This document shows, piece after piece, positions 23,735-35,922 of a stretch of 64,000 nt of DNA; position 1 is the stretch's first letter, and every line of letters starts with the position of its first letter. The translations under genes and the position numbers were made by a program. Source of the DNA: Inia geoffrensis (lineage: Eukaryota > Chordata > Mammalia > Artiodactyla > Iniidae); the NCBI GenBank assembly GCA_036417435.1, contig CM070901.1, positions 52,297,001-52,361,000 on the forward strand. The letters are read 5' to 3'. Under the pieces are notes generated by a model. That model worked only from the letters and a program-made list of their open reading frames with translations, had not been told where the DNA came from and made no database searches.

Positions 23735-23900
23735 TTTTATTTTTTAACCTTGTTTAAACCTCAAGCAGCCCTGTGAGATATCATCAACCTGATTGCATAG
23801 AGAAGAAAGTGAAGCTCAGAGAGGTTGCTCAAAGTCCAGGTGCTGTAAGTTCTGGAGACAAGATTTGATCCTACAAGACATCTGTACCCTGTGTAAGCTC
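23735..23900 (+). mobile_element. MIR SINE fragment
   Basis: 'cctcaagcagccctgtgaga', 'gaagaaagtgaagctcagag' and 'aggttgctcaaagtccagg' match the MIR core in order. Confidence 0.7.
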
Positions 23901-24339
23901 TTAGGTGGATTCACCTGCCTTGATTTTACCGCAGTTTCTGTTCCCTGTTGCAAGTAGGGCCACGATAGGAAACTGAGTTTAAAGATACTAATAAATCCAA
24001 ACCATTGACATCTCTTCAGTTGTTAACCTGTTCCCTTTGAAAAGGCTCTTCCCTCTCTTTGTTTCTTATTTGTCACTTTCCTCTTAATAACCTGTGATTC
24101 ATTGGATTGGCTTTTCAGGATTATCAAGGGATTTATCCATTCATCTGTTTACATCTTCTACATTCATCAGCCTGTGGTGCACTGGGAACTGTATGAGACA
24201 CTAAAGATACACAGATATTGATGAAGTCACAGCCTGTAAGTGTGCTGTGACCAAGTCTAATTCGGGTGGACGTCAGGATGGAGCATCAAGGAATGCGAAC
24301 TCTCTCCAGGCAAGGGAGAGAGGATGCATTTGCAGGGGG
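23901..24339. other. No gene recognised
   Basis: Ordinary AT-rich sequence; a phrase near 24195-24235 ('gatacacagatattgatgaa') may be an L2 3' relic, not certain. Confidence 0.45.
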
Positions 24340-24680
24340 CATTCGGCTGCAAGTACCAGAAAACTCAATGCAAATCAAGTTAATCAATAAGAAAATCATC
24401 TTACAAAACACCACATCCAAGTCATGAAAGCAAAAGTTATAGTCTGGCCTTGGCACCAGCTCCATTTCTCTGCTATTCTCACAGCTCTGCCCTCTTTCGT
24501 GGGCTGAATTTGACCTCAGCTTCCCTAACTGGCTGCAAAATAATGGCCAGCAGCTTCTTTGTGTCCAGTAGGAAAGAGAGAAAAAACTCTGCTCCAGCTG
24601 TGGAAAAACCTTTCTTTCCTTCAGTCATTTCAGAGCATATACCTGCTCTTGGGACAATAACATTCACCTGGAACATTGCA
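24340..24680. mobile_element. Medium-reiterated mammalian repeat (family not named)
   Basis: 'ggctgcaagtaccagaaaac', 'gcaaatcaagttaatcaata', 'tctggccttggcaccagctc' and 'cctcagcttccc' resemble the repeat at 7373-7800 in order and content. Family name unresolved. Confidence 0.35.
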
Positions 24681-24819
24681 AGCGAAGGGTTTTAACTAAA
24701 AAGACCCCTTCCCTGAAATAAACTTCTCTTGAGTCATATGCATGGTACAGGAAGTGATATAAAGGAGGAAGAAAATAGTTGCTGGGTGGGCAACCAACAA
24801 AGCCCACAGCAGTAGGATT

Positions 24820-25310
24820 CAGAGGGGAAATGACATTTGAGCTGGGTATTGATGGATAAATAAGAGCTCATGAGACAGAGAAGGGTCAGAATGTTTCCAG
24901 TGAAGGAAACAGCTTGTGCCTTTGCCCAAGGACCAGACACCCTTGATACCTCTGGTGGCAGTTAGTGGAAGGAGGCAAAGAGGGCTTAAAAGAGGTGGGG
25001 GCAATCTAGGAAGGGTCTTGCATCCTTTGTAAGGCGTTTGTTTTCAATCTGTAGGCAGTGAAGAACCAGTGGCAGTTTTCATTTTACAGCAGGGAATGTA
25101 GAATAAAATTTCTCTCAGGATGATTAACTCCATAAGCTGGAGTATAGAAGAATGGAAAGGCTAGAAGCAAAATGACTGCAAAAAAGTTTCAGGAGAAAGA
25201 TATTGAGTTCCTGGCTAATCAAGCTGGGCATGGATGCAGCACTAAGGAGGTAAGGGGCCTTTGTGAGGTCACATTTTATCCTGAAGTCCCTAGTCAGGGT
25301 CACCAAAACA
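24820..25310 (-). mobile_element. L2 LINE fragment, antisense (decayed)
   Basis: 'gagctgggtattgatggata', 'gtgaaggaaacagcttgtgc', 'cagtgaagaaccagtggcag' and 'agaatggaaaggctagaag' follow the L2 antisense order seen elsewhere in this window. Confidence 0.5.
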
Positions 25311-26155
25311 CAGGAATGAATTGACTGTGATGACTGGGTGGGAGAGTAAGGCTAGTCAGGCACATATCTAACCCCACAACTAGGGGCTAGAGCCCTCAGT
25401 GTAGAGAGGGAGGAGAGGATTGCATTCAGCATCCTTACTTCCTGGGCTTGTCTGGGTCTGCCATGTTGATCCTTTGCACAGAGGCTTCTGAGTTAGTAAT
25501 AACTCATGATCTCAGGAAGAGGTGGAGAGAGCCCCAGCGCCCACTCAGTGGAGCATGGAGTTCATCTCTCTGGTTCATGGTTGGTTGTTTCTTCTTTTCA
25601 CTTTTACTCTGACACTGGCAGATTCCTAATCTTGTTACCAGAGGCTGTTTCAGCAATTACTGAGGCTGATATAACAGGTGGTCAGGATAGGTTTGGGACT
25701 TGAGGATCGGGTCAATTAGAACATTTCTCAGGCAAAACCCACTGCCAATTGGTAACAGAGGAGAAGGTTCTCAACTACCCCTGGGCCATGGTCTAGGGGT
25801 GCAAGGACTGGAGTATGTATTCCTTGATGGTCTTTTATTCTAGAATTCTAAATCTTCTGGAAATTTTCTTCCACCCTAATAAATCACCACGCAACTCCTA
25901 CAACTCTAAGAAGGAAATCTGGTGGCAGGGAATTTACTAACTGGGATGGGAATAGTGGAAAGGAGCAGTGTCCCACCCATGGCATAGCATCAAGATGGGG
26001 TGCTCATCTTACTTCACAGCTCCTCTGTAATGGATCATTCTTGCCGGCATACAAACAGGCTGTAGTATCTCACATAGTAAAAACAACAACCAAAACAGAC
26101 ACCTCTTAGACCTCTTGTACTCTCCAACTACCAATCCATTTCTCTTTTTCCTTCC
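25311..26155. other. No gene recognised
   Basis: Nothing distinctive; short frames only. Confidence 0.5.
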
Positions 26156-26710
26156 ATAGGAAATGACTCCGAAGAGTTGTGCAAACTCTGTTTCTGCTTC
26201 CCTGTTTCCCATTTTCTCCTTAATCCACTCCAATATGGCTTCTATCTCTGCCACTGAAGGAACTACCCTTATTAGGATATCAATCATTTCAATCTGGGTA
26301 AACTCAATGGACAGTTCTCAATCTCATTACTTATTCTCTTGGAACATTTGACCCATTTGGTCATTCCTCCTTTTTGAAACCTTTCTCAATTAGCTTTCAT
26401 GTCAACAAACTTTTCTGGCCATCTGCCTACATCACTGGCCACTTCTTGTTCTCCTTGGCTATATCCTCCTTTAACTGACCCCGAAAAGCTGGAGTGTCCC
26501 AAGTCTCAATGGACCTCTTTCCCTCTCATATGTTCTCACTCCCTGAATGAGCTCATCTAGTTACATGGCTTTAAATACCATCCATATGCTGAGGAATCAA
26601 AAATGTACTCCTGCAGTCCTGAGCATGCATCATACTTGTGTATCCATCCACCTAAAAGGAGCCTCCATGTGGATGTCTACTATAAGCAACTTGTGATATT
26701 GTGTGTCATC
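26156..26710 (+). mobile_element. L2 LINE fragment, reverse-transcriptase region
   Basis: Sense-strand L2. 'ctccttaatccactccaata', 'ctgccactgaaggaactacc', 'ggacagttctcaatctcatt', 'acatggctttaaataccatc' and 'atgtggatgtctactataag' follow the L2 RT fingers-palm order (canonical HSTETAL, NGQFSVL and YADDSQIY). The palm motif is decayed ('KYHPYAEES' in one frame). Inactive and ancient. Confidence 0.8.
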
Positions 26711-27499
26711 TGCTTTATAATACTGCAACAGAGAGAGTGTGCTCCAGAAGTGGGTACTAGTTGCTTCAAGGTAAAGACAGTTGCTCTAATCAGGAATGTG
26801 CACTACAGCTGGCTTCATTACAGAAAGCCCATTCTCCAGAGGCAGCTCCTACAAGCACTTCAGCTATCTTTAACTCTGATCAACACCAGACATTTTGCTA
26901 ATTAGCATGCTGAAGTCAAAACTAGGTTTTCATTTGTGAAATTAGTGGCTTGTTAATCAGCATAATGGATGTTAGAAATGGGCTTTCACAGGTCAAATTG
27001 GAGGTAATCAAGATACGGGAACTGGCTAAAATATTTTAGGGACATTCTCTACCCATATAAAACAGGATATAAGATTTTAACAAGGCTGATAGGCTGTCCC
27101 TTTAGGGACAGTACCTGGTTCTTATACTTGATTCTTAAGCAATTCTGTTTCCAGCCATTAGGGCAAAGGATTTCTGGATGTCTGACCGCCCTGAAATATT
27201 ATCTTCTGCTGGGTGAATGCCTCGTGCAATGTAGTACTTGTAGTACTACAAGGCCAGGGAGTTGGGGCTACATCAGACTTACAAAGCACATGTATAAATT
27301 GCTTTGTGCCTACTTGTTATGTCTGTATATGTGGTAAAATCTGATCTGAGACTTGCTCTCTTTGTAACTTGGTAATGAGGTTGTGGGGGTAACTAACTGA
27401 TTTATCCATTTCAACATTTTCCGTGGCTGTAGTTGTGTACCACAATGAACCTAAGAGTTGTGCATTATCAAACTGGCTTATGTCAGTCTTCAATACAGT
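26711..27499. other. No gene recognised; two small palindromes
   Basis: Contains CTGTCCCTTTAGGGACAG (27094-27111, 8-bp arms) and a GTAGTAC/GTACTAC palindrome at about 27231-27249. No frames of interest. Confidence 0.5.
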
Positions 27500-28378
27500 T
27501 CAAACATAACATGGCCAAAACAGAACGCTTTATTTACCACCCCCTCCATAGTGTCCTCCCACAGGTTTCCCCTTCACAGTAAATGGCACCCAGTTGCTCA
27601 GGCCCAAATGTAGCACCTTGCCTCACACCCACAGCCTTTCCACCAATGGGTTGGTCTTGATCCTACCTTCAAAGCATATCCTTAACTTGTGCACTTTTCT
27701 TCATGCCCACCATTCATTTCTCATCTCTACTACTACAGTAGCCTCCTAACCCATCTTCCTATTTCTACCATTGCCTCTGGTCAATTCCCAGACAGCTGCC
27801 AGACAGTCTGTCTAAAATGTCAAAGAGATCACATTATTCTCCTGCTCTCACCCCTGCAAAGTTTCCTATCACACTCAAAATAAAATTTCAACATGTTACC
27901 GTGTCGTCTAAGATCCCCTGTAATCAGTCCCCTAACTACCTCTCCCGCTCTTATCTCATTCCACACTCACAGTTGTCAAACCTCCTTCTATTCCAACTTC
28001 TCAAACTCCTTCCTGTGTCAGGGCCTTTACATTTGCTGCTTCCTCATCAGAAATTCTCTTTCTCTGCATCTCTTCTCATGTTACCTCTTCAGAGAGGACT
28101 TCCTTACCAACCACCCAGTCTAAAATGGCCCCCTTCCTGTCATTTTCTATCCTGTTGCCTGCTTTACTTTTCTTCTTAACACATATCTTATGAAGTGACA
28201 TGATAATATATCTTCCTTGTTATATTGTGATCTATTTCCTCCATGAGAACAAATGCTCCATGAGGGCAGAGACCATATTTACACCTTGTTAACTGCATCC
28301 CCAGTGAAGACAACAGTGCTGGGCACATAGTAAATAAATATTCCTTAAACATTTGTGGAATGAATTAATGGTTCCAAT
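27500..28378 (+). mobile_element. L2 LINE, 3' end, plus orientation
   Basis: 'acatggccaaaacagaacgc' opens the C-terminal ORF2 part. 'tctcctgctctcacccctgc' and 'tttcctatcacactcaaaat' follow, and the classic L2 3' terminus 'ctccatgagggcagagacca', 'gtgctgggcacatagtaaat', 'tgtggaatgaatt' closes the element. The 120-codon frame 27817-28179 is an L2 ORF2 relic. Confidence 0.85.
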
Positions 28379-28459
28379 GTTCTGACATCTTTCTGCCATG
28401 TTATGATGTCCAAACCCACTGCAATGAGAAAGGCAACCAGGGAGAGATGTCTCTCTGAG

Positions 28460-30240
28460 ATATGCTCATATTCACCCATTCGTTGATGTATCTAAACTTT
28501 CTTGCATGCCTTCTATCAATCAGAACCTGTGGTAGGTACGGATGCAACTGTGAGCAAGTCAGACACATTCTCTACCTTCATGGAACTTACCATCCTGTGG
28601 GAATCACAAATATTTAACAATAACAAATAATTACAAATTATGAGGAGAGTTATAAATGAAAAACAACAGAGCAGCAAGATAGAGAATGGCAGTGGAACAC
28701 TGCAGAAGGTGGTTAGAGGCAACATGTCTGAACAGATGACTTTATGCTGAGGCCTGTAGGATGAGAATGTGCAATACATGGTAACGAGGATGGCAAGTGC
28801 AAAGTCCCTGAGGCAGGAAAGAGGTGAGTCTATTCACAGGACTGAATGACCTACATAGCTAGAGAGATGTGACTGAGGGATGGGAGCCATGTTTGAAAAT
28901 GAAAAGAAAAGAAGAGCTGGGTAACCAGGGTTTACCCAAAGTGGGTATTATATTTTATATTAATTGCAAAGCATTGAAATATTTTGGGCTTAGTGAAATT
29001 ATCATATTTTAAAAGTTGCTCTGGTGGCTGGGTGGAAAAAGGATGGGTGTGAGGTTGGGGTCAGGGTGAAAGCAAGGAGGTCAGTTAGAAGGTGATTGTG
29101 ATGGTTGAGATGGAAATGATGGAGGCTTGAACTAAACTGGTAGCAGGGGAAAGGGTAAGATGTAGCCACATTAGAGATATATTTTGGCCACATTAGAGAT
29201 ATATTTTGGAGGTAGAATCAACAGGAACTAGGAGAGAATGGAATGTGGGTACTCAGGGCTAGGTACATAATGGATCTTCAAAAAACGTGATTAAATTGTA
29301 TTTGGGGGGAAAGAGGAAAAAGAAAAATGTTTCTCAAAGTTTTGGGTTTCACAACAAGGAGGAAGGGCATTGTTGTTTTCTGAGAAGATAGGGAAGACGG
29401 AAACAGCTTTGAGAGGAAAACACTTCTTATTTGAACATGTGAAATGTGAGATGGCCATGGCACATCATGTTAAGTAAGCAGTTGAATACGCAAGTGGAGA
29501 GTAGGAGAGAGGTCTGGACTGAAGACTGCAGTTTTGTTTCCATGAGAATACAGATGGTAGTTATAGCTATGGAAATGGAGGTCATCACCCAGGAAAGACT
29601 AGTGCAGAGAATACATCTCAGAAAGAGGTGATGGGGAAGTCTAACAATCTCGGTCAATTAGAGGAGGAGAGACTTAGGGGGAAATCTGACAAAAGTGAAT
29701 AAGGAAATCTGGGAGTGTGTGATCTCCTGGGGACAAAAGAGAAAAGTGTTTCTAGTAGGAATTTTGTCAGGTTGAATGCTGGTAAAACACTCAGAAAGAT
29801 GAGGAGAGAACAGTGTCGATTGCATTTGGCAAAATGGAGGCTGTTAACTTTGACAAGAGTAGTTTCAGTTGAGTAATGGAGACAATTCAGACTTTGGGTG
29901 AAGAGTAAATTGCAGATGGAGAGTGGAGACAGCTTGTGTAGAAAAACATTTTAGGAAGTTTGTGAAGAGGAACGGAAAAATGTTGCAACAACAGAGAAGT
30001 ACGTGGGGTGGAGGAAGACTCACAATGTGTTTCTGTTTTTGTTTTTAAGATGGGAGATCATAGTGTTTCCTTGATATTGACAGGACTGTTTCTGTAGAGA
30101 GGGAGAGATTGTATAGAAAAAGAGGGGAGGATGCCTTTAGAAGTCAACAGGGAACAGGATCTAAAGTAGAAGCAAAGAGATTGATAGGATTTTGTTAGGG
30201 GAATTTTTATGTCATTGATGCAGGATGTAAAGAGTACTTA
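28460..30240 (-). mobile_element. L2 LINE, antisense, about 1.8 kb
   Basis: Runs from the reversed L2 3' end ('attcacccattcgttgatgt') through 'gcaagtgcaaagtccctgag', 'tctggtggctgggtggaaaa', 'ggaggtagaatcaacaggaa', 'agcagttgaatacgcaagtg', 'gctgttaactttgacaagag' and 'gagaccgattgatagg'-like sequence. This is the L2 antisense order from the 3' end back to RT. A 22-bp tandem duplication lies inside (29166-29209). Head-to-tail opposite to the L2 just upstream. Confidence 0.8.
29166..29209. repeat. Perfect 22-bp tandem duplication
   Basis: Unit 29166-29187 (starts CCACATTAGAG, ends TATTTTGG) is repeated exactly at 29188-29209. Confidence 0.95.
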
Positions 30241-30815
30241 CACCTCCTATTTTGTTGCTTAGGCCCCAAATCTGAGAATAATAGATGGTGAGTATTCCTG
30301 AATTCTGAAGTAAGGCATGGCATCATTTATGCAGGGCCTAAAAAGAGGCAGACCCAAACCTGTTTTGTCCCATTAGCCCATTAACCAACTCCAAGAAATA
30401 TAGGAGAAGTTGGTGACAAGTGAAGAATCTTGGGGAAGATCCCCTCCACTTCAAGCCAATGAGGGGAAGTCTTCATATAACCACTTGGGAAGCTTGATAT
30501 ATATTCCCTGAAGCTTGGGGCACTCAGGGACCTACCTGACTAAACCTGAAAAAGTCAACAGATGAAGAGCTCCGTGAAATGTCTGGTAGCAAAACAAAGA
30601 GAGCCTCATGGAGGATGGCTTGTATTTCCAAAGTCATCAGATACAAATTGTTTTCCCCTGTGGGTCATATGTAGACCCCCAAAAAAGTACTTGGTTTTAG
30701 GGCTTCTGATAAGGAACTTACCCATTAGGACAGTCTGGAGAGATGAGGTACAATTTCCAAGAAAGAGAGTCTGTGCTGAAGGGCCAGAATCCAGGGATGA
30801 CAGGGGAATCATAAA
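30241..30815. other. No gene recognised
   Basis: Flank of the next L1. The 149-codon frame 30562-31011 begins in this flank and runs into the L1 5'UTR; it is treated as chance. Confidence 0.5.
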
Positions 30816-32771
30816 AATGCCTTTGGAAGATGGCAGAGGAGTAAGACCTGGAGATCACCTTCCTCCCCACAAATACATCAAATATACATCTACGTGTGGA
30901 ATAACTCCTACAGAACACCTACTGAATGCTGGCAGAAGACCTCAGACTTCCCAAAAGGCAAGAAGTCCCCACATATCTGGGGAGGGCAAAAAAAAAACAG
31001 AGACAAAATAGGGATGGGACCTGCACCTCTGGGAGGGATCTGTTAAGGAGGAAAAGTTTCCACACACTAGGGAGGTCCTTCACTGGTGGAGACAGGGGGT
31101 GGGCGGGGGGAAGCTTTGGAGCCATGGAGGAGAGCACAGCAACAGGGCTGCGGAGGGCGAAGTGGAGAGATTCCCGCACAGAGGATCGGTGCTGACCAGC
31201 ACTCACCAGCCTGAGAGGCTTGTCTGCTCGGCCGCTGGGGCGGGAGGGGGCTGGGAGCTGAGGCTCAGGCTTCAGAGGTCAGATCACAGGGAGAGGGCTG
31301 GGGTTGGTTGCGTGAACACATTAAGAAGGGGGCTAGTGCACCACAGTTAGCCAGGAGGGAGTCTGGGAAAGTCTGGAACTGCCTAAGAGGCAAGAGACCA
31401 TTGTTTCAGGGTGCGCAAGGAGAGGGGATTCTGAGCACCGTTTAAACGAGCTCCAGAGATGCGGGCAAGCCACAGCTATCAGCGCGGACCCCAGAGATGG
31501 GCATGAGGTGCTAAGGTTGCTGCTGCACCCACCAAGAAGCCTGTGTGCAAGCACAGGTCACTATCCACACCTCCCCTCCCAGGAGCCTGTGCAGCCCATC
31601 ACTGTCAGGGTCCCATGATCCAGGGACAACTTCCCCAGGAGAACACACGGCACACCTCAAGCTGTTGCAATGTCACTCTGGCTTCCGCTGCCACAGGCTC
31701 ACCCCGCATCCATACCCTTCTCTCCTCCTGGCCTGAGTGACCCAGAGCCTCCTAATCAGCCGCTGTTGAAGCCCCTACTGTCTGGGCGAAGAACAGATGC
31801 CAGAGGGCAACCTACATGTAGAGGTGGGGCCAAATCCAAAGCTGAACCCCAGGGGCTGTGTGAACAAAGCAGAGAAATGGAAATCTCTCCATGCAAGCCT
31901 CAGGAGCAGCAGACTAAACCTCCACAATCAACTTCTTATACCCTGCATCTGTGGGATACCTGAACAGACAATGAATAATCCCAAAATTGAGGCAGTGGAC
32001 TTTGGGAGCAACTGTAGACTTGGGGTTTGCTTTCTGCATCTAATTTGTTTCTAGTTTTATGTTTATCTTAGTTTACTATTTAGAGCTTATTATCACTAGA
32101 AGATTTGTTTATTGATTTGGTTGCTCTTTTTTTGTATATATACAGATATAGATATATATATGTACATATTTTTATCCTTCTTCTCTTTTTCCAAGTGGGT
32201 ACTTGTATGCTTCTTTCTGTGATTTTGTCTATATATGTTTGTTTTTCCCATTTGTCCTAGGGATCTTTATGTCCATTTTATTTATTTTTAGCACAGTTTT
32301 TAGCACTTCTTATCATTGGTGGATTTGTTTATTGGTTTGGTTGCTCTGTTGGTTCCTTTTTATTACAATTTTTATTTTAGTAATATTTCTCTACTTTTTA
32401 TTTTAATTATTTTATTTTATTTTAGATTTTTCTTTCTTTCTTTTTTTTTCTCCCATTTCTTCTGAACCGTGTGGCTGACAGGGTCTTGGTGCTCCAGCCG
32501 GGTGTCAGGCCTGAGCCTCTGAGGCAGCAGAGCCGAGTTCAGGACAGTGATCCACAAGACACCTCCAGGCCCCAGTTAATATCAATCGGCAAGAGCTCTC
32601 CCAGAGATCTCTGTCTCAATGCTAAGACCCAGCTCCACTCAATGACCAGCAAGCTCCAGTGCTGGACACCCCACAACAAACAATGAGCAATACAGGAACA
32701 CAACCCCACCCATTGTCAGAGATGCTGCTTAAAATCATAATAAGGTCACAGACACCCCAAAACATACCACT

Positions 32772-32980
32772 GGGGCTTTCCTGGTGGTGCAGTAGTTGAG
32801 AGTCCGCCTGCCGATGCAGGGGACATGGGTTCGTGCCCCGGTCCGGGAAGATCCCACATGCCGCAGAGCGGCTGGGCCCGTGAGCCATGGCCACTGAGCC
32901 TGCATGTCCAGAGCCTGTGCTCCACCACGGGAGAGGCCACAGCAGTGAGAGGCCCACGTACTGCAAAAAAAAAAAAAAAA
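32772..32980 (+). mobile_element. CHR-2-type SINE nested in L1 5'UTR
   Basis: Begins 'ggggctttcctggtggtgca'. Carries a B-box-like ggttcgtgcc (32828-32837), then 'gcagagcggctgggcccgtg', 'gagcctgtgctccaccacgg' and an A18 tail. Flanked by 'aaacataccact' (32760-32771) and 'aacacacaccact' (32981-32993). The L1 at 10860-10890 gives the uninterrupted version of the same site ('aaacacactactggaaatgg'). Confidence 0.95.
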
Positions 32981-33178
32981 AACACACACCACTAGACATG
33001 GCCCTGCCCACCAGAAAGACAAGATCCAACCTCATCCACCAGAACACAGGCACCAGTCCCCTCCACAAGGACGGCTACACAACACACTGAATCCACTGGG
33101 GGCAGACACTGAAAACAACGGGAACTACGAACCTGCAGCATGCAAAATGGAGACCCCAAACACAGTCAGTTAAGCAAA

Positions 33179-34110
33179 ATGGGAAGACAGAGAAATATGC
33201 AGCAGATGAAGAAGCAAGATAAAAACCCACCAGACCAAACAAATGAAAAGGAAATAGGCAGCCTACCTGAAAAAGAATTCAGAGTAATGAGAGTAAAGAT
33301 GATCCAAAATCTTGGAAACATAATGTAGAAAATACAAGAAACATTTAACAAGGATCTAGAAGAACTAAAGAGCAAACAATGACGAACAGCACAATAAATG
33401 AAATTAAAAATTCTCTAGAAGGAATCAATAGCAGAATAACTGAGGCAGAAAGGATAAGTGACCTGAAAGATAAAATAGTGGAAATAACTACAGAGCAGAA
33501 TAAAGAAAAAAGAAAAGAATGGAGGAGAGTCACAGAGACCTCTGAGACAACGCTATATACACCAACATTTAAATTATAGGGGTCCCAGAAGAAGAATAGA
33601 AAAAAAAAAGGGACTGACAAAATATTTGAAGAGATTATAGTTGAACACTTCCCTAATATGGGAAAGGAAATAGTCAATCAAGTCCAGGAAGCACAAAGAG
33701 TTCCATACATGATAAATCCAGGGAGAAACACACCAAGACACATATTAATCAAACTATCAAAAATTAAATACACAGAAAAAATATTAAAAGAAAGGAAAAG
33801 CAACAAATAACAGAAAACGGAAACCTCATAAGGTTAACCACTGCTCTTTCAGCACAAACTCTGCAAGGCAGAAGGGAGTGGCAGGACATATTTAAAGTGA
33901 TGAAAGGGAAAAACCTACAACCAAGATTTCTCTACCCAGCAAGATCTCATTCAGATTTGATGGAAAAATTAAAACTTTTAGAGATAAGCAAAAGCTAAGA
34001 GAATTCAGCACCACCAAACCAGCTTTACAACAAATGCTAAAGGAACATCTCTAGGCAGGAAACAAAAGGGTAGGAAAAGACCTACAATAACAAACCCAAA
34101 ACAATTAAGA
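33179..34110 (+). pseudogene. L1 ORF1 remnant
   Basis: ATG at 33179-33181 opens 'MGRQRNMQQMKKQDKN', the ORF1 N-terminus; the frame stops at 33328. 33379-33579 carries the coiled-coil-like 'INEIKNSLEGINSRITEAER' segment. Thereafter 'DKIFEEIIVEHFPNMGKE' and 'VQEAQRVPYMINPGRNTPRH' are readable in another frame before several stops. ORF1p is normally an RNA-binding trimeric coiled-coil protein that packages L1 RNA. This copy cannot make it. Confidence 0.88.
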
Positions 34111-34112
34111 AA

Positions 34113-34430
34113 ATGGTAATAGGAACATACATACCAATAATTACCTTAAATGTAAATGGATTAAATGCAATCAGAGAAGAAAAAGAAGTAAAAGGAATCC
34201 AAATTGGAAAAGAAGTAAAACTGTCACTGTTTGCAGATGACATGATACTATACATACAAAATCCTAAAGATGCTACCAGAAACCTACTAGAGTTAATCAA
34301 TGAATTTGGTAAAGTAGCAGGATACAAAATTAATGCACAGGAATCTCTCACATTCCTATACACTAAGATGAAACATCTGAAAGAGAAATTAAGGAAACAC
34401 TCTCATTTACCGTTGCAACAAAAAGAATAA
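34113..34430 (+). pseudogene. L1 ORF2 internal-deletion fusion (start joined to RT palm)
   Basis: An open frame of 105 codons. Residues 1-19 are the ORF2 N-terminus ('[19 protein letters not shown]'), joined in frame to '[15 protein letters not shown]' and the RT palm motif FADD (34230-34241). About 660 codons of EN and RT fingers are missing. The join lies at 34164-34170 within 'aaatgcaatcagag'. The sides do not look like a GT-AG splice. It then runs to a frameshift near 34430. Confidence 0.85.
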
Positions 34431-35109
34431 AATACCTAGAAATAAACCTACCTAAGGAGACAAAAGACCTGTATGCAGAAAACTATAAGATGAAAGAAAT
34501 TAAAGATAATACAAACAGATGGAGAGATATACCATGTTCTTGGATTGGAAGAATCAACACTGTGAAAACGACTATACTACCCAAAGCAATCTACAGATTC
34601 CATGCAATCCCTACAAACTACCAATGGCATTTTTCACAGAACTAGAACAAAAAATTTCACAATTTGTATGGAAACACAAATGACCCTGAATAGCAAAAGC
34701 AATCTTGAGAAAGGAAAACAGAGCTGAAGGAATCAGGCCCCGTGACTTCAGACTATACTACAAAGCTACAGTAATCAAGACACTATGGTACTGACACAAA
34801 AACAGAAATACAGATCAATGGAACAGGAGAGAAAGCCCAGACATAAACCCACGCACATATGGTCACCTCCTTTGATAAAGGAGGCAGGAATATACAATGG
34901 AGAAAAGACAGCCTCTTCAATAAGTGGTGCTAGGAAAACTGGACAGCTACATGTAAAAGAATGAAATTAGAACACTCCCTAACACCGTACACAAAAATAA
35001 AATGGATTAAAGACCTAAATGTAAGGCCAACAGTATAAAACTCTTAGAGGAAAACACAGGCAGAACACTCTATGACATAAATCACAGCAAGTTCCCACCT
35101 CCTAGAGAA

Positions 35110-35922
35110 ATGGAAATAAAAACAAACAAATGGGACCTAATGAAACTTAAAAGCTTCTGCACAGCAAAAGAAACCATAAACAAGACCAAAATACAACCCT
35201 CAGAATGGGAGAAAATATTTGCAAATGAAGCAACTGACAAAGGATTAACCTCCAAAATTTACAAGCAACTCATGCAACTCCATATCAAAAAAACAAACAG
35301 CCCAATCAAAAAATGGGCAGAAGACCTAAACAGACATTTCTCCAGAGAGGATATACAGATTGCCAACAAACACATGAAGGGATGCTCAGCATCACTAATC
35401 ATTAGAGAAATTCAAATCAAAACAACAATGAGGTATCACCTCACACCAGTCAGAATGGCCATCATCAAAAAATCTACAATCAATAAATGCTGGAGAGGGT
35501 GTGGAGAAAAGTGAACCCTCTTGCACTGTTGGTGGAAATGTAAATTGATATAGCCACTATGGAGAACAGTATGGACATTCCTTAAAACACTAAAAATAGA
35601 ACTACCATACGACCCAGCAATGCCACTACTGGGCATATACCCTGAGAAAACCATAATTCAAAAAGAGGCATGTACCAAAATGTTCATTGCAGCTCTATTT
35701 ACAACAGCCCGGAGATGGAAACAACCTAAGTGCCCATCATCGGATGAATGGATAAAGAAGATGTGGCACACATATACAATGGAATATTACTCAGCCATAA
35801 AAGGAAACAAAATTGAGTTATTTATTGTGAGGTGGATGGCCCTAGAGTCTGTCATACAGAGTGAAGTTAAGTCAGAAAGAGAAAAACAAATACTGTATGC
35901 TAACACATATATATGGAATTAA
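35110..35922 (+). pseudogene. L1 ORF2 C-terminal remnant
   Basis: 35110-35514 and 35620-35922 cover the ORF2 C-terminus, including '[11 protein letters not shown]', where a TGA follows and truncates the cysteine motif, and later '[20 protein letters not shown]' and '[20 protein letters not shown]'. Nonfunctional. Confidence 0.88.

Noticed and set aside
27094..27249. Two small perfect palindromes
   Set aside because: Arms of only 7-8 bp are expected by chance in a window of this size.
30562..31011. 149-codon frame spanning unique flank and L1 start
   Set aside because: It crosses the L1 insertion boundary, so it could not be a conserved gene; no recognisable motif.
32622..33068. 148-codon minus-strand frame, and similar frames at 59437-59954 and 58681-58950
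   Set aside because: Translations of CHR-2 SINE sequence; the same 'GPSRSAA.GI.PDRG.NP' pattern recurs at each SINE.
34113..34200. Splicing of L1 RNA as the cause of the ORF2 deletion
   Set aside because: The bases expected at the removed ends, judged from other copies in the window, are not GT and AG.
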